Assembly (NCBI GenBank): GCA_903953935.1
Contig: CAJBLF010000020.1
Coordinates: forward strand, 1 to 62,813
Direction: 5' to 3'
DNA from: an uncultured bacterium
GTDB lineage: Bacteria > Patescibacteriota > Gracilibacteria > Absconditabacterales > Absconditicoccaceae
Length of the DNA: 62,813 bases
Both the position numbers and the translations under genes were made by a program. This document shows, piece by piece, positions 1 through 9,722 of this stretch (its first letter is position 1; each line of letters starts with the position of its first letter). Below the pieces are notes generated by a model. That model was not told where the DNA came from and made no database searches. It saw nothing but the letters and a program-made list of their open reading frames with translations.

Positions 1-1190
1 AAATTTACGACTATGAAATCAAAATCTTTTGCATGAGCGACAAATTGATCATAGATTTCTTGTGCAGACATCTCAGGATCCAAATCATACGTTGCTACTT
101 TATGTGAAGGTACGAGAATATCTTTTTCTCCATCAAATACTATTTGTCTATCACCATTAAAGAATTTCGTGACGTGAGCAAATTTCTCAGTTTCCGCAAG
201 ATGCAATTGACGAAGCTCCTTATGTGAAATCACTTCAGGTAATGTATTTTTAAGCGTAATCTCTTTGATAAATGTTGGTCATTCGTATTCTTTGTACAAT
301 TTTGTCATCGTTGCAAAATAGATATTACTGAGTCTCTTGATTAAAAAATGTCTGTCTCGTGTAGGATATTCTTCAGCATTTTTTTTGTTGATAGATACCA
401 TGATTGCTTGGGCCATCTGTCTTGCTCTATCAGATCTGAAGTTGAGATGAAAAATTGCATCATCACTTTCTATCTGATCTCATCGTGTAAAACTCACGGG
501 TTTGATAAATTCATCGGTGATCAATTGTTCGTATTGTTTCGCAATATATTCACTTGGTGTATCACTTGTCTGTAATTGACCAAACATAATTTCATCATAT
601 GACTTCTGAACTCTTTCTCGGTTATTGTCTCTATCCATACCATAATATCTTCACGCTAAACTTGAAATCTTGACGTTGGGGAACTTGGTAATAAATTTCT
701 CAAAATCTTTCATAAGGTCTAACATACTATTTGGTGCAAGATCTCTTCCATCTCCAAAAAGATGTAAAGAAACATTTATTTCTTTGGGGATTATCTTGAT
801 TATTTTTTTCAAATGAGAATCCATCGCATGGACACCACCTGGTCAAAATAACTGAATCAAATGTAAGGTAGAATCATTTTCTTTGCAATGAGCTATCCCT
901 GCTTTAAATTCTGGTAATTTTGCAAAACTACCATCATCTAACATATCATCTATCTCGACTAAATTTTGTTTAATGACTCTTCCCGAACCGATGGTCATGT
1001 GTCCTACTTCAGAATTTCCCATCTGACCTATAGGTAAACCAACTGCTTTTTCACAAGCATCTAAGGCTGCATATGATTCAGAAAAAAGTTTTTTGAATAT
1101 AGGAGAATGTGCTTGGATGATTCCATTATGTTTAGGAGTTGTATTGTTTATTCAAAATCCGTCGAGGATAATCAGCGCAAGTTTTTTCAT
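1..1190 (-). CDS. gpmI: 2,3-bisphosphoglycerate-independent phosphoglycerate mutase, C-terminus cut by window edge
   Basis: Interconverts 3- and 2-phosphoglycerate in glycolysis; a cytosolic enzyme of the alkaline phosphatase superfamily using two Mn ions. It starts [13 protein letters not shown] (metal-binding Asp10) and carries [10 protein letters not shown] with catalytic Ser60, a GDGRD motif, [17 protein letters not shown] and [15 protein letters not shown] in family order. About 396 codons are present; the C-terminal metal-binding part lies beyond position 1. Five in-frame UGA codons fall on glycines, including the second Gly of DGFG and the Gly before RYYGMDRD, so this gene alone supports UGA=Gly. 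The ATG at 1190 gives the normal N-terminus. A promoter-like pair lies upstream at 1275-1302. Identification is very secure. Confidence 0.96.
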
Positions 1191-1274
1191 AACAAAAAGG
1201 AACGTAGTAAAAACAGGTATGCGGAAAGTATAGTCTTTGTCTATGTTTTTTCAATATCAAATATCACAAAATAT

Positions 1275-1302
1275 ATTATACCTATTTGTTGTTCTAAGTC
1301 CA
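1275..1302 (-). promoter_or_regulatory. Probable sigma70 promoter of gpmI
   Basis: On the minus strand TGGACT (1297-1302) and a perfect TATAAT (1275-1280) are separated by 16 bases, about 85 bases upstream of the gpmI start. The -10 is consensus and the -35 matches weakly. Confidence 0.5.
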
Positions 1303-1334
1303 CAACACAAAACCACATATTTAATAATTATTAC

Positions 1335-1362
1335 TTGACTTTGTTTTTCTTTTATATATAAA
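1335..1362 (+). promoter_or_regulatory. Possible sigma70 promoter facing the flotillin gene
   Basis: TTGACT (1335-1340) and TATAAA (1357-1362) are spaced by 16 bases on the plus strand, back to back with the gpmI promoter. It would give a ~225-base leader before the SPFH gene at 1593. The rest of the 1191-1592 gap holds no gene or RNA that I recognise. Confidence 0.4.
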
Positions 1363-1592
1363 ACCCACAACAAATACAAAACAACACAACAAAAAAAGTA
1401 TGAAAAACAGACGTATGATGAATAATGGCCCTTAACACAAGGTATGGCTATAGTGATTTGCCAATAAAAATCATTTGAGGTATTCGATAGACTGACCAAG
1501 ACTACCAACAGTTTCTCCTATTGCGGTGTTGACAAACCGTAGTAGTAAATGTCACAAACAAAAATAATACATAAAAATTAAACAGTAAAAGT

Positions 1593-3926
1593 ATGGAAAC
1601 ATTATTAATGATTTTAAGTTACTGGTGGATTTTGACAATCCCAATCGGATTGTTTATTCTTACCAAGTTCTGGGTAAATGTCGGTGCCGATGAAATCGCC
1701 ACGATTGAAGTACGTTATCTCGGAAAAGAAATGAAAGACGGACGTACGGTAGCCCTTTCGGGTGAAGTCGGTATCCAGGCCAAAATTCTTGGTTCAGGAT
1801 TACACTTCCTTATCCCTTTCCTACAGGTGGCCAAAAAGTCAAAATACCTGGTCATCGCAGATGATGAAATGGGTTTAGTTACCGCAATTACCGGTATCCC
1901 GATTCCACAAGGCGAGTTTATGGCAGCCCATGTTGAATGTAGCATCTTTCAGGATGGAGAAGCCTTCCTGCGAAATGGTGGACAAAAAGGACCTCAGATT
2001 GTTGTTATCCCTCCGGGAGAAACGAGAATCAACCCGCACCTCTTTGAGGTTCGCGTAGTGAAGGCACCATTTGTTCAACAAAACCAGGTAGCCACCGTTG
2101 AAGCTATTGCAGGAGCATCGATTGAGCCGGGTAAGATCATGGCCAAATCGGTCGAATGCGACCTCTTCAAAGACGGTGTAAAATTCCTCAAAAACGGTGG
2201 CCAGCAGGGACCACAGGTGGAGATTCTGACTCCGGGTATTAATCGTATCAATACCTATATGTTCAGAATCAATTATTCACCCGTAACTGTTGTACCCGGA
2301 GGATCCATTTGTATGGTAACTGCTATGGACGGCGCGCAGATCCCTGATGGCAGATTGCTCGGTGACAAAATTGAAGGACACTCCAACTATGAAATAGGGG
2401 AGGCATTCCTGAAAAATGGCGGCAAAAAGGGTCGTCAAATCCAACATCTCATGTCGGGTACTTACCGTATCAACAAGATGTTGTTTCTCATCAGTGATCC
2501 TCAACCAATGACAGATATCGCTTCAGACGAAGTCGGTATTGTTACTATCCTTGAAGGAAAGCCGATCGTTGACCCAAGCAAAATCGCTGCGGAAGAAGTT
2601 GGTCTGGATGTTCATCAAAATTTTCAGGATGCTGACGCTTTCTTGAAAGCAGGTGGACAAAAAGGTTTACAGATTCCCGTACTCCGAGCAGGATCTTATG
2701 CACTTAACCCATGGTTTGCCTCAGTAAAACATCAGAAAATGGTGGAGGTAGAAATCGGAGAATGTGCCGTTGTCACAGGTTTCGTTGGTGATGAGGGTGA
2801 AGATACATCAGAAAGCACTGTTAACGCCAAGATCGTTGAAAACGGCAAAAAAGGTATCTGGAAAGATCCTCTGGGCCCTGGACGACATGCACTCAACCTG
2901 GAAATCTGTAAGGTGGACATCGTTCCTACCACGCAGATACTCCTCAGCTGGGCAAATGACGAATCCAGTGCGCATAAATTTGATGCCAACCTGAAGACTA
3001 TTACCCTGAGAACTGCTGATGCATTCAATGTGAATATGGACGTTCGCGTCATCATACACATTGCCATGGCAGACGCACCAAAGGTGGTGGCCAACTTAGG
3101 TTCGGTAACCAACATGATCTCCCAGGTTTTGGAACCAGCAATCAGTTCGCATTTCCGTAACGCCGCACAGGCAGTACAGGCTCTTGAGCTCTATACCCAA
3201 CGTGCAGAATTACAACAGAAAGCGAAACTGCATATTCAGGAAGTACTTAAAGTACATCACATTGAGTCGAAAGACACAATGATTGCTGATGTTGTATTAC
3301 CGGAAGAACTGACCAAAACGGTTACTGACAGGCAGATTGCTAAACAGGAAAAAGAAACCTACAAGACCCAGCGCGAAGCTCAGGATGAGCGTAAGACTCT
3401 TGCAAATTCCACTGCTCAAGCAGATATGCAACCTGAGGTTGTTAAGTCTGAAAGGGGCGTTGAAATAAGCAAAAACTTCGCTGATTCCAAAATTAAGGAA
3501 GCAACCGGTCTTGCTGAATCCACAAAGATTAAAGTCAATGTGGATGCTACAAACATCGAAACCATGGCAAATGCAGAAGCTAAAGCCACAAAGGTTAAAG
3601 CTGGTGCTGAAGCCGAAAAGATTGATGTTATCGGTACCAAGGAAGCTGAAATTATTCTGAAGAAAGGTAAGGCTCAGGCTGAAACCAACAAACTGAATAT
3701 CGAATCCATGGGTGCTGATTATGCCAAATTAAAGATGATCGAAGAAATCGTTAAGGGCAACCTGAAACTGATTCCGGACAACATCATCGTAGGTGGTGGC
3801 GAAGGCGGTGGTTCTACCGTTGAGAGCTTCTTGGGCATCGCAATGCTTGAAAAACTTACCGGTAAACCCTTCACTGAACTGAAACAGCTTGCTGCTAAGG
3901 CTACAACTGAAGAAGAAAAGAAGTAA
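1593..3926 (+). CDS. Flotillin-like SPFH/band 7 protein with N-terminal tandem repeats (777 aa)
   Basis: Membrane-anchored scaffold protein. A hydrophobic segment (about residues 7-28) precedes tandem units of about 65 residues, each with a 'V-T-A...G..I..G', 'FL.NGG.KG.Q' and 'I.PG..RIN' pattern (roughly residues 90-385). A band 7/SPFH domain (about 390-560) and a long Ala/Glu/Lys-rich helix (about 560-735) follow, then a Gly-rich stretch. Flotillins form oligomers on membrane microdomains. The order repeats, SPFH, long helix also resembles the major vault protein. No in-frame UGA occurs although glycine is abundant, and CTG, GGC and GGT are common, unlike neighbouring genes; it ends in UAA. 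It precedes two other UGA-free genes and has its own terminator. The SPFH assignment is secure; the biological role is not known. Confidence 0.85.
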   Translation: METLLMILSYWWILTIPIGLFILTKFWVNVGADEIATIEVRYLGKEMKDGRTVALSGEVGIQAKILGSGLHFLIPFLQVAKKSKYLVIADDEMGLVTAITGIPIPQGEFMAAHVECSIFQDGEAFLRNGGQKGPQIVVIPPGETRINPHLFEVRVVKAPFVQQNQVATVEAIAGASIEPGKIMAKSVECDLFKDGVKFLKNGGQQGPQVEILTPGINRINTYMFRINYSPVTVVPGGSICMVTAMDGAQIPDGRLLGDKIEGHSNYEIGEAFLKNGGKKGRQIQHLMSGTYRINKMLFLISDPQPMTDIASDEVGIVTILEGKPIVDPSKIAAEEVGLDVHQNFQDADAFLKAGGQKGLQIPVLRAGSYALNPWFASVKHQKMVEVEIGECAVVTGFVGDEGEDTSESTVNAKIVENGKKGIWKDPLGPGRHALNLEICKVDIVPTTQILLSWANDESSAHKFDANLKTITLRTADAFNVNMDVRVIIHIAMADAPKVVANLGSVTNMISQVLEPAISSHFRNAAQAVQALELYTQRAELQQKAKLHIQEVLKVHHIESKDTMIADVVLPEELTKTVTDRQIAKQEKETYKTQREAQDERKTLANSTAQADMQPEVVKSERGVEISKNFADSKIKEATGLAESTKIKVNVDATNIETMANAEAKATKVKAGAEAEKIDVIGTKEAEIILKKGKAQAETNKLNIESMGADYAKLKMIEEIVKGNLKLIPDNIIVGGGEGGGSTVESFLGIAMLEKLTGKPFTELKQLAAKATTEEEKK

Positions 3927-3958
3927 ACTTCCTAACGGCTCAGAGCCGTACTCTATTT

Positions 3959-3992
3959 GGAGGCTCTCGTATATGAGAGCCTCCTTTTTTTT
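3959..3992 (+). terminator. Rho-independent terminator after the SPFH gene
   Basis: A perfect 10-bp stem (3959-3968 with 3975-3984) with a six-base loop is followed by eight T's, 33 bases after the SPFH stop codon. Confidence 0.9.
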
Positions 3993-4112
3993 AATCGAGA
4001 TACTACAAAAGGACAAACAATATATCATCCTTTTATGACCTCGAGCGTATCCTGACAGTTGTCAGTATATTACATCATTAATATACCATTAAAAAAACAA
4101 AATAACAAAAGT

Positions 4113-6452
4113 ATGAAAAAATTCTGGTTTGAAATGCTTCTGGTCATATTAGGAGTCATAGTGTTTTGCATTCCTGATCCTGACCCGAAAAATACGGTCA
4201 TCCTCCAAGCCATCGGTATCGTTATGATTTTGGTGGCTGCTATTTGGTTGTTTGTTCATCTCAAGATGATCAAAGCGAATAGTACGCAGAATACACAATT
4301 TCCGGTAAGACAGCGGATGCAAAGCAATAATCTTGGTGTCACACCCGGAGATACTCACTATACTGAGGAACCATATGTGCCTAAACAACGGGCATCACCC
4401 CCTACACCATCTAAACAACAGACCGTCTCTGTATCCAACAAAGAAGCTGAAAGAAGACAAGCTTTGGATGCGCAGATTGAAACATTCCGTACATCAACGG
4501 AAACAACGATTCTGGATGTGGATGATGTACACTATTCGATAAGTTTACGGATAAATGCAAATGAATCCCAATACCTCTGTGAACGAATCATATGTCCTGT
4601 ATTTGGCATGAATGCCACTGTCTGGGACATCAAACAAAAAATCGACTCATTCACTCTTTCCGATAAGGAAATAGTCGATATTCTTGACCATGGCACAGAA
4701 CGGCTTCAAAATCGATTGATGAATACCTGTGTATCCCGCGGTTGGACTATGTCAAATACTATGTTCGATACTCTCCTCAAAACCAATAAACTGCGCTTAC
4801 TGGAATTGCCTTATTGTACTTCAGATATGTTCAGAAAACTCATCAGTCAAATGGATCCATACGAACGCTTAGGCTATCGTATACGACCCAATGGACAACA
4901 TGAAGAACAGGATGGTATCTTGGAAAACGCACTCACTCAGGAAAGTATCCCCTATTATGAAGATATCAATACCGATATCGTCTATGTAGCAGAACAACAA
5001 TTCCCGAACGACAACGCTCTCCGCACCTATGCTTTCGATACCGTTTTTGCAGGTCCTTGTGATATAGTAGAAACCATCGGACGCCTGGATGATATCTCCA
5101 AAGAAGAAGTTCAAAAAATCTTTGGACGTGGGAATACCCAGGAGATGGATAAACTCCTTGAACGCAGTGATAGTGATACTATCGTGGATTATCTTCCACC
5201 TAAGTATGCCATCAAGGTAGTGCTCGGTGTGATACCATCAGAATACAGCGACTACATCCATGAGAATTTCGATTTCGATACAGTAGATCATACCGTATGG
5301 TTAGAACTTTTCGAAGAACTGACCCCGGATGAATTGACTGGACATCGTATGAATAAAATCTCTGACGATGAAGAGCCCGAAGGTTATCTCACAGAGGATG
5401 GAAAAGAAGATATCCCCTACTATGCTACCGGCGATCATGATATCATCAATCTGATCGAAGATCATGCCAGTGATGATGATGCCATCAGAAAACCTGCTTT
5501 TGCTAAAGTAGCTAAAGCTCGGTATATCAAAGATATCATCGAAGCACTCGACAATGTAAAAGATTATGAAGTCACTAACATCATGGAACGCAACAATGCC
5601 GAAGATATAGAAGCATTACTCGAAAGAAGCGATGCTGACGATATTATCGGTGATCTTCCTGATGAAGTGGCTATCAAAATCCGACTCCAACTCCTCTACG
5701 AATCTGCATCAAGCAATGTTGAAAACTATTATGAGTTCAACAACAGCGGCGCGTTTATTGCTATTATCAATGAACTTTCCCCTTATGAATTGCTTGGATT
5801 CCGTATGAAACCAAATACTTCTGATGAAGTTGCTACTTGTTCACTCACCAACCAGGAATATCCTGAAGAGAAAATTATGTTCTATAATGATGCTGATTAT
5901 GACATCATCACGCTCATTGAGAGTCAGATGAAAGATGATAAATATCTGCGACAACTTGCATTTGCGAAGCTTTGTGAGTCCAAGAATATGGATGACGCCA
6001 TCGGCCGTTGGGAGAACATCACCCAGGAAGAGGTGGCAGCTATCATCGCACGAGGATTCACAGATGAACTTGACGCGCTCATGGGAAGAGAAGATTTCGA
6101 TGCTAATATCGTGGATAAACTCCCCGATGAATTCGTTATCAAACAATTCCTCATTGGCGACAATGGAACGATTAACGAAGCATACAACAATCGTATCGAT
6201 GACAAAAAATTTCGGAAGAAGGTTGAATTACTCACCACTTCACTCTCTGACAAAATGACGGAAGATGAAGAGCAAGGTGACGTTAGTGACCTATCCGATG
6301 ATATTGTTATCAAGATTACGCTTTCGTTGATTGATCCTTCTGACCACCAATGCAGCTTCGATCACGATGACGTTACAAGCGAATTTGTGGAAAGGCTGGA
6401 GGGTGATGAATTCAAAACAAAAGTGGCAACACTTGTACAAAACCTTATGTAA
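4113..6452 (+). CDS. Membrane-anchored protein with three ~150-residue acidic repeats (779 aa), function unknown
   Basis: I do not recognise a named family. Two hydrophobic segments (about residues 5-20 and 28-50) precede a Pro/Gln-rich linker (about 55-110) and a largely acidic soluble region. That region contains three tandem repeats of about 150 residues starting near 247, 403 and 555, each with a 'PYE.LG.R' start, an 'IPYY'-like box, 'EV..I..R' and a 'LLERSD.D.I...LP' to 'AIK' end. The ATG at 4113 is chosen because an upstream in-frame ATG would add 18 residues before the hydrophobic start; both this gene and the previous one have AAAAGT before the ATG. There is no in-frame UGA and the stop is UAA. 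It belongs with the SPFH gene and the small gene downstream in an apparently imported cluster. Confidence 0.8.
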   Translation: MKKFWFEMLLVILGVIVFCIPDPDPKNTVILQAIGIVMILVAAIWLFVHLKMIKANSTQNTQFPVRQRMQSNNLGVTPGDTHYTEEPYVPKQRASPPTPSKQQTVSVSNKEAERRQALDAQIETFRTSTETTILDVDDVHYSISLRINANESQYLCERIICPVFGMNATVWDIKQKIDSFTLSDKEIVDILDHGTERLQNRLMNTCVSRGWTMSNTMFDTLLKTNKLRLLELPYCTSDMFRKLISQMDPYERLGYRIRPNGQHEEQDGILENALTQESIPYYEDINTDIVYVAEQQFPNDNALRTYAFDTVFAGPCDIVETIGRLDDISKEEVQKIFGRGNTQEMDKLLERSDSDTIVDYLPPKYAIKVVLGVIPSEYSDYIHENFDFDTVDHTVWLELFEELTPDELTGHRMNKISDDEEPEGYLTEDGKEDIPYYATGDHDIINLIEDHASDDDAIRKPAFAKVAKARYIKDIIEALDNVKDYEVTNIMERNNAEDIEALLERSDADDIIGDLPDEVAIKIRLQLLYESASSNVENYYEFNNSGAFIAIINELSPYELLGFRMKPNTSDEVATCSLTNQEYPEEKIMFYNDADYDIITLIESQMKDDKYLRQLAFAKLCESKNMDDAIGRWENITQEEVAAIIARGFTDELDALMGREDFDANIVDKLPDEFVIKQFLIGDNGTINEAYNNRIDDKKFRKKVELLTTSLSDKMTEDEEQGDVSDLSDDIVIKITLSLIDPSDHQCSFDHDDVTSEFVERLEGDEFKTKVATLVQNLM

Positions 6453-6473
6453 ATCACGTAAACACAACAGACT

Positions 6474-6752
6474 ATGTTTGAAACTATTATCCAAAAAATC
6501 ACCCAGCTTTCACAGCTCCCCCAGTTTTCTGGTGGGACTGTGGAGCACGGATTGTTTAGCGTCATTGTTATCGCTATAGCAATCTGCATAACACTCTTGA
6601 TCATCTTGGTGGTCAGAGTTATCGTAAAAGGACTCGTAGAAATCTGGAAATTGGGCTGTGACGTGCGTAAAAAATCGTTGGACACGAAAGTGCAGATCGA
6701 ACAGGAACGCACCAAAACATCACAAGCCGGAAGAAGACTCAGTAGTTCCTAA
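6474..6752 (+). CDS. Small single-pass membrane protein (92 aa)
   Basis: Unrecognised. An N-terminal amphipathic stretch is followed by one strongly hydrophobic segment (about residues 27-52) and a basic, charged cytoplasmic-type tail. It begins 21 bases after the stop of the repeat protein, so the two are probably co-transcribed, and it is followed by a strong terminator. It has no UGA and ends in UAA like the two genes before it. It could be a membrane partner of the SPFH protein, but it has no NfeD-like features; that link is inference from position only. Confidence 0.7.
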   Translation: MFETIIQKITQLSQLPQFSGGTVEHGLFSVIVIAIAICITLLIILVVRVIVKGLVEIWKLGCDVRKKSLDTKVQIEQERTKTSQAGRRLSSS

Positions 6753-6777
6753 GTACTTTACCAATGTTATTCTATTG

Positions 6778-6807
6778 AAGGCGCCGTTGTCACGGCGCCT
6801 TTTTTTT
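6778..6807 (+). terminator. Terminator closing the UGA-free gene cluster
   Basis: A 10-bp GC-rich stem (6778-6787 with 6792-6801) around a 4-base loop is followed by a T-run. It separates the cluster from the convergent comM gene. Confidence 0.9.
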
Positions 6808-6833
6808 GTTGTATTATTAGTGCCCGGGCGTTA

Positions 6834-8378
6834 CTACTCTGCTTCTACAAACATCGTCTTGCTTCTATATTGCAGTGCTTCTGCTAAGTGATTGATGCTA
6901 ACACATTCTTGTCATTGCATATCAGCTATTGTCCTTGCTAATTTCATGGTGCGATGTACGACTCTAGTCGACAAGGTTAATTTCTTTGATGCCTCGGAGA
7001 GAAAATGTTTACAATCGTCCGTTAATGGAATCAATTCACTGATATATTTTGCGGTGATCTGTGAATTGGATGTGATAGAAAATCAGATGAATCTTTGTTG
7101 TTGAATCTTCCGTGCGTTGACAACCTTTTCTTTTATACTACCTGAATTTTCTTCGATGATATTATTTAAAATTTTATCTATGTCTTCGCGTGGTATTTCC
7201 AAAATCATATCGATACGATCCAATAAGGGTCACGAAATTTTGCTTTGATAACGCTTGATATCTATGAGTGAACACGAGCAATATTTTTCGGAATCTTTGT
7301 AATATCCACACTTGCACGGATTCATTGCACCGACAAACATAAAATTTGCTGGATATTGAATCGTGCCTGCGACGCGCGAAATCACAACATATCTATCTTC
7401 AAGTGGTTGACGCAATACCTCTAACACTTCGCGCGGAAACTCTGTTACTTCATCGAAAAACAAAATTCACTTGTGCGCTAAACTAACTTCACCCGGCGTC
7501 AATTGTGATCCTCCTCCCACAATAGAAATCTTGGAAGCTGTATGGTGAACCTGACGAAATGGTCTCTTGATAATTAATGGAATATCTTTTGAAAGTTTAC
7601 CAACGAGTGAATATATCTGTGAGACCTCGAGAATTTCTTCGAACCCTAGTGGCGGCAAGATGCTCGACATGGCTTTGCTCAGCAATGTTTTTCCACTTCA
7701 CGGTGCACCGACCATGAGGACATTGTGGAGTCCTGCAGCTGCAATCGCTAGTGCCCTCTTTGCTATCAACTGTCCTTTGATCTGAGCGAAATCTACTTCA
7801 TGCGTATTGGTTTGCTCATACAAATTTTCAATATTTTTTGCTTGATTGATACCACATAATTCTTTTCCTTCTAAAAAATATTCTATCATCTGATCAAACT
7901 TTCCTATCGGATATATCTCTATCCCTGGGACATATTCCAATTCATAGACATTTTCTTCCGGCACGAAAAAATGTTTGTAGCCATGATGCATAGCGCTTAT
8001 TACTGAGGGCAAAAGTCCATTTACACGTTTTACATTTCCGTCTAATCACAATTCTCCGAAGTAAAGAAATTCTTTCTGTGGGATTTTTATTTTATCTTCG
8101 AATATCAAAAATAATATTGCTACCGCCATCGGCAAGTCAAAACTTGTCCCAACTTTTTTGATATCCGAAGGCGAAAGATTTAACACAATTTTTCTATTGG
8201 GAAGCTGGATGCCAGCATTACGAAAGGTACCTCTCAGGCGTTCTTTGGACTCTTTGATCGCGGCATCCGGTAGTCCAACAATTTCTATCGTGGGCAACGA
8301 TTTACTCGAATCTGCTTCAATGATAATCTCATGTCATTCGAGTCCTACGTTGGCGTACGTCTTGATTTTTTGGATCAT
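6834..8378 (-). CDS. comM: ComM/YifB family Mg-chelatase-like AAA+ ATPase (514 aa)
   Basis: YifB/ComM proteins are hexameric helicases that promote branch migration during natural transformation. The N-terminal domain shows the typical 'IEIVGLPDAAIKESKER' start, the AAA+ core has a P-loop GAPGSGKT (about residues 224-231), Walker B 'ILFFDEV', a Cys cluster 'NPCKCGYY', the 'DRIDMILEIPR' sensor region and a C-terminal lid. One UGA codes for a P-loop glycine and another for the Gly before ILFFDEV, so the standard code would destroy the enzyme. Length is normal for the family. The DUF559 gene lies immediately upstream on the same strand (10-base gap), so co-transcription is possible. Confidence 0.95.
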
Positions 8379-8388
8379 GATATGATAA

Positions 8389-8976
8389 CTAACTATATAA
8401 AAAATCTTTTCTTGTTGTAATAATTTCTTCTAATTCATTCACCACTCATGACAGATTTCTTTCTATATCTTCGTTTTTAAATCTGATGACGAGTATTCAT
8501 TTTTTGGATATTTCCGAATCTCTATATCTATCGTAATCGACTCTATCATTATGATATCACCCATCTAGCTCTATTCACAGTAATAGCTGTGAACAATAGA
8601 AATCCAATATGAATGGTCAGACAGCTTTTTGTCTTCTAAATTTGTATCAGAAAAATCTCTTCTCTTTTAGAAGCAAATGCCAAAAAAGTCATTCAACTCT
8701 TGTAGGAAAGATTCTATTTTCTCTCGCATATTTTGTTAAATTGGAATTATAGTTTATATAAACAACCCCCTTCCCGCCCTGGCGGGGATTCCCCCTATCA
8801 GGGGAACATTTAGTTTTTTTACTTATCAGCTGAGCCCCTGACGTTCCTCCCTGACAGGGGAGGTATTCGCCGACAGGCGATAGGTGGGGTTGTTTGCCTC
8901 CCCTAAGGGGAGGTCGGGTGGGGTGCTTTTTCGCCATACTACAAAAAAAAGATGCTAAAATTGGTGAGCATCTCAT
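8389..8976 (-). CDS. DUF559 endonuclease-like protein reading through a palindromic repeat at its N-terminus
   Basis: The C-terminal ~120 residues match DUF559 (Vsr/restriction-endonuclease-like fold): GYKFRRQ, 'VGPFILDFYC', 'IELDGGYHND', a 'D..R' pair, 'ILVIRFKNEDIERN' and a final helix. At least five UGA codons fall on conserved glycines, including one in ELDGG. The frame stays open upstream through a GC-rich palindromic repeat to an ATG at 8976, giving 195 aa; the homologous part starts only near 8757, where there is no in-frame ATG, GTG or TTG. Either the repeat is translated as an N-terminal extension, a non-standard start is used near 8757, or the true start was lost to repeat insertion. 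DUF559 nuclease activity is predicted from fold, not proven for this family. Confidence 0.75.
8761..8925. repeat. GC-rich palindromic repeat, copy 1
   Basis: Outer inverted repeats AACAACCCC (from 8761) and GGGGTTGTT (8885-8893) enclose several smaller hairpins, followed by a CCTCCCCTAAGGGGAGG hairpin. It is closely related to the copy at 25932-26100 and shares parts with 31561-31616. It sits inside the reading frame leading to DUF559. Confidence 0.85.
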
Positions 8977-9138
8977 TCCGTATATTTGTTGGCAACCAGA
9001 TGAATTGTAATAAATTCATGAAAAAATTCAAGACATGAAGTATGTGGTCTGTGAGAAGTTTTTTTCTTGTACTTGCTTTTGTGGACAACATCTCTACATA
9101 TACCACACTAATTTTTTATTTTTTTGTCATACAACACT

Positions 9139-9690
9139 ATGCATTTAGGCAGAGATATTGAACCATTTGTTGATCAAAAAAAATGAGTTATCAACGTCGT
9201 CGTAGATATTCCCAAATGATCCAACAATAAATATGAATATGATGAAGATCGCTGATGCTTTAAACTTGATCGCGTCATCCATCACAGTATGTACTATCCT
9301 TGTGATTATGGATTCATCCCCCAGACTTTATCAAAAGATTGAGATCCTTGTGATGTATTCCTCTTGGTAACCAATCCCACATTTCCATGATGTATCGTCC
9401 AAGCAAGACCTATCGGTATCCTCTATACTACGGATAATGCAGGTGAAGATCCCAAAATCATCGCTGTCCCTATTAGTAAAATAGATCCTAGACGAGATGA
9501 AATAAATCATATCGATGATCTCGGACAACATATGAAAAAAGAGATGCTGATGTTCTTCAAAGAAATAAAACTCCTTGAACATGATAAATACGATATGGTT
9601 GAGGTACATGGATTTGGAAGTGTCCTTGAAGCACAAGAAGAAGTTCTTACTGCAGCACAAAGATTTCAAGACAATGAACATCACGAATAA
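9139..9690 (+). CDS. ppa: Inorganic pyrophosphatase, family I (183 aa)
   Basis: Hydrolyses pyrophosphate to phosphate in the cytosol, pulling biosynthetic reactions forward. The sequence has KYEYDED, 'LDRVIHHSMYYP', DYGFIPQT and 'DGDPCDVFLL', with the metal-binding acidic residues of family I enzymes. Four UGA codons fall on glycines, including the Gly of the DGDP motif. Length (183 aa) is normal. The 8977-9138 gap upstream shows no gene. A hairpin flanked by A- and T-runs immediately after the stop serves this gene and the convergent one. Confidence 0.96.
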
Positions 9691-9722
9691 AAAAAACCCT
9701 CGCAATTCTGCGAGGTTTTTTT
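9691..9722. terminator. Bidirectional terminator between ppa and the convergent small gene
   Basis: A CCTCGC/GCGAGG stem is flanked by an A-run on the left and a T-run on the right, so it can act on both strands. Confidence 0.85.

Noticed and set aside
1529-1534. TTGACA near 1530 as promoter of the SPFH gene
   Set aside because: No -10-like sequence lies at 15-19 bases from it.
2732-3115. Long open frames opposite the SPFH gene
   Set aside because: They lie antisense to an unambiguous protein and show no family features; the sense gene is complete.
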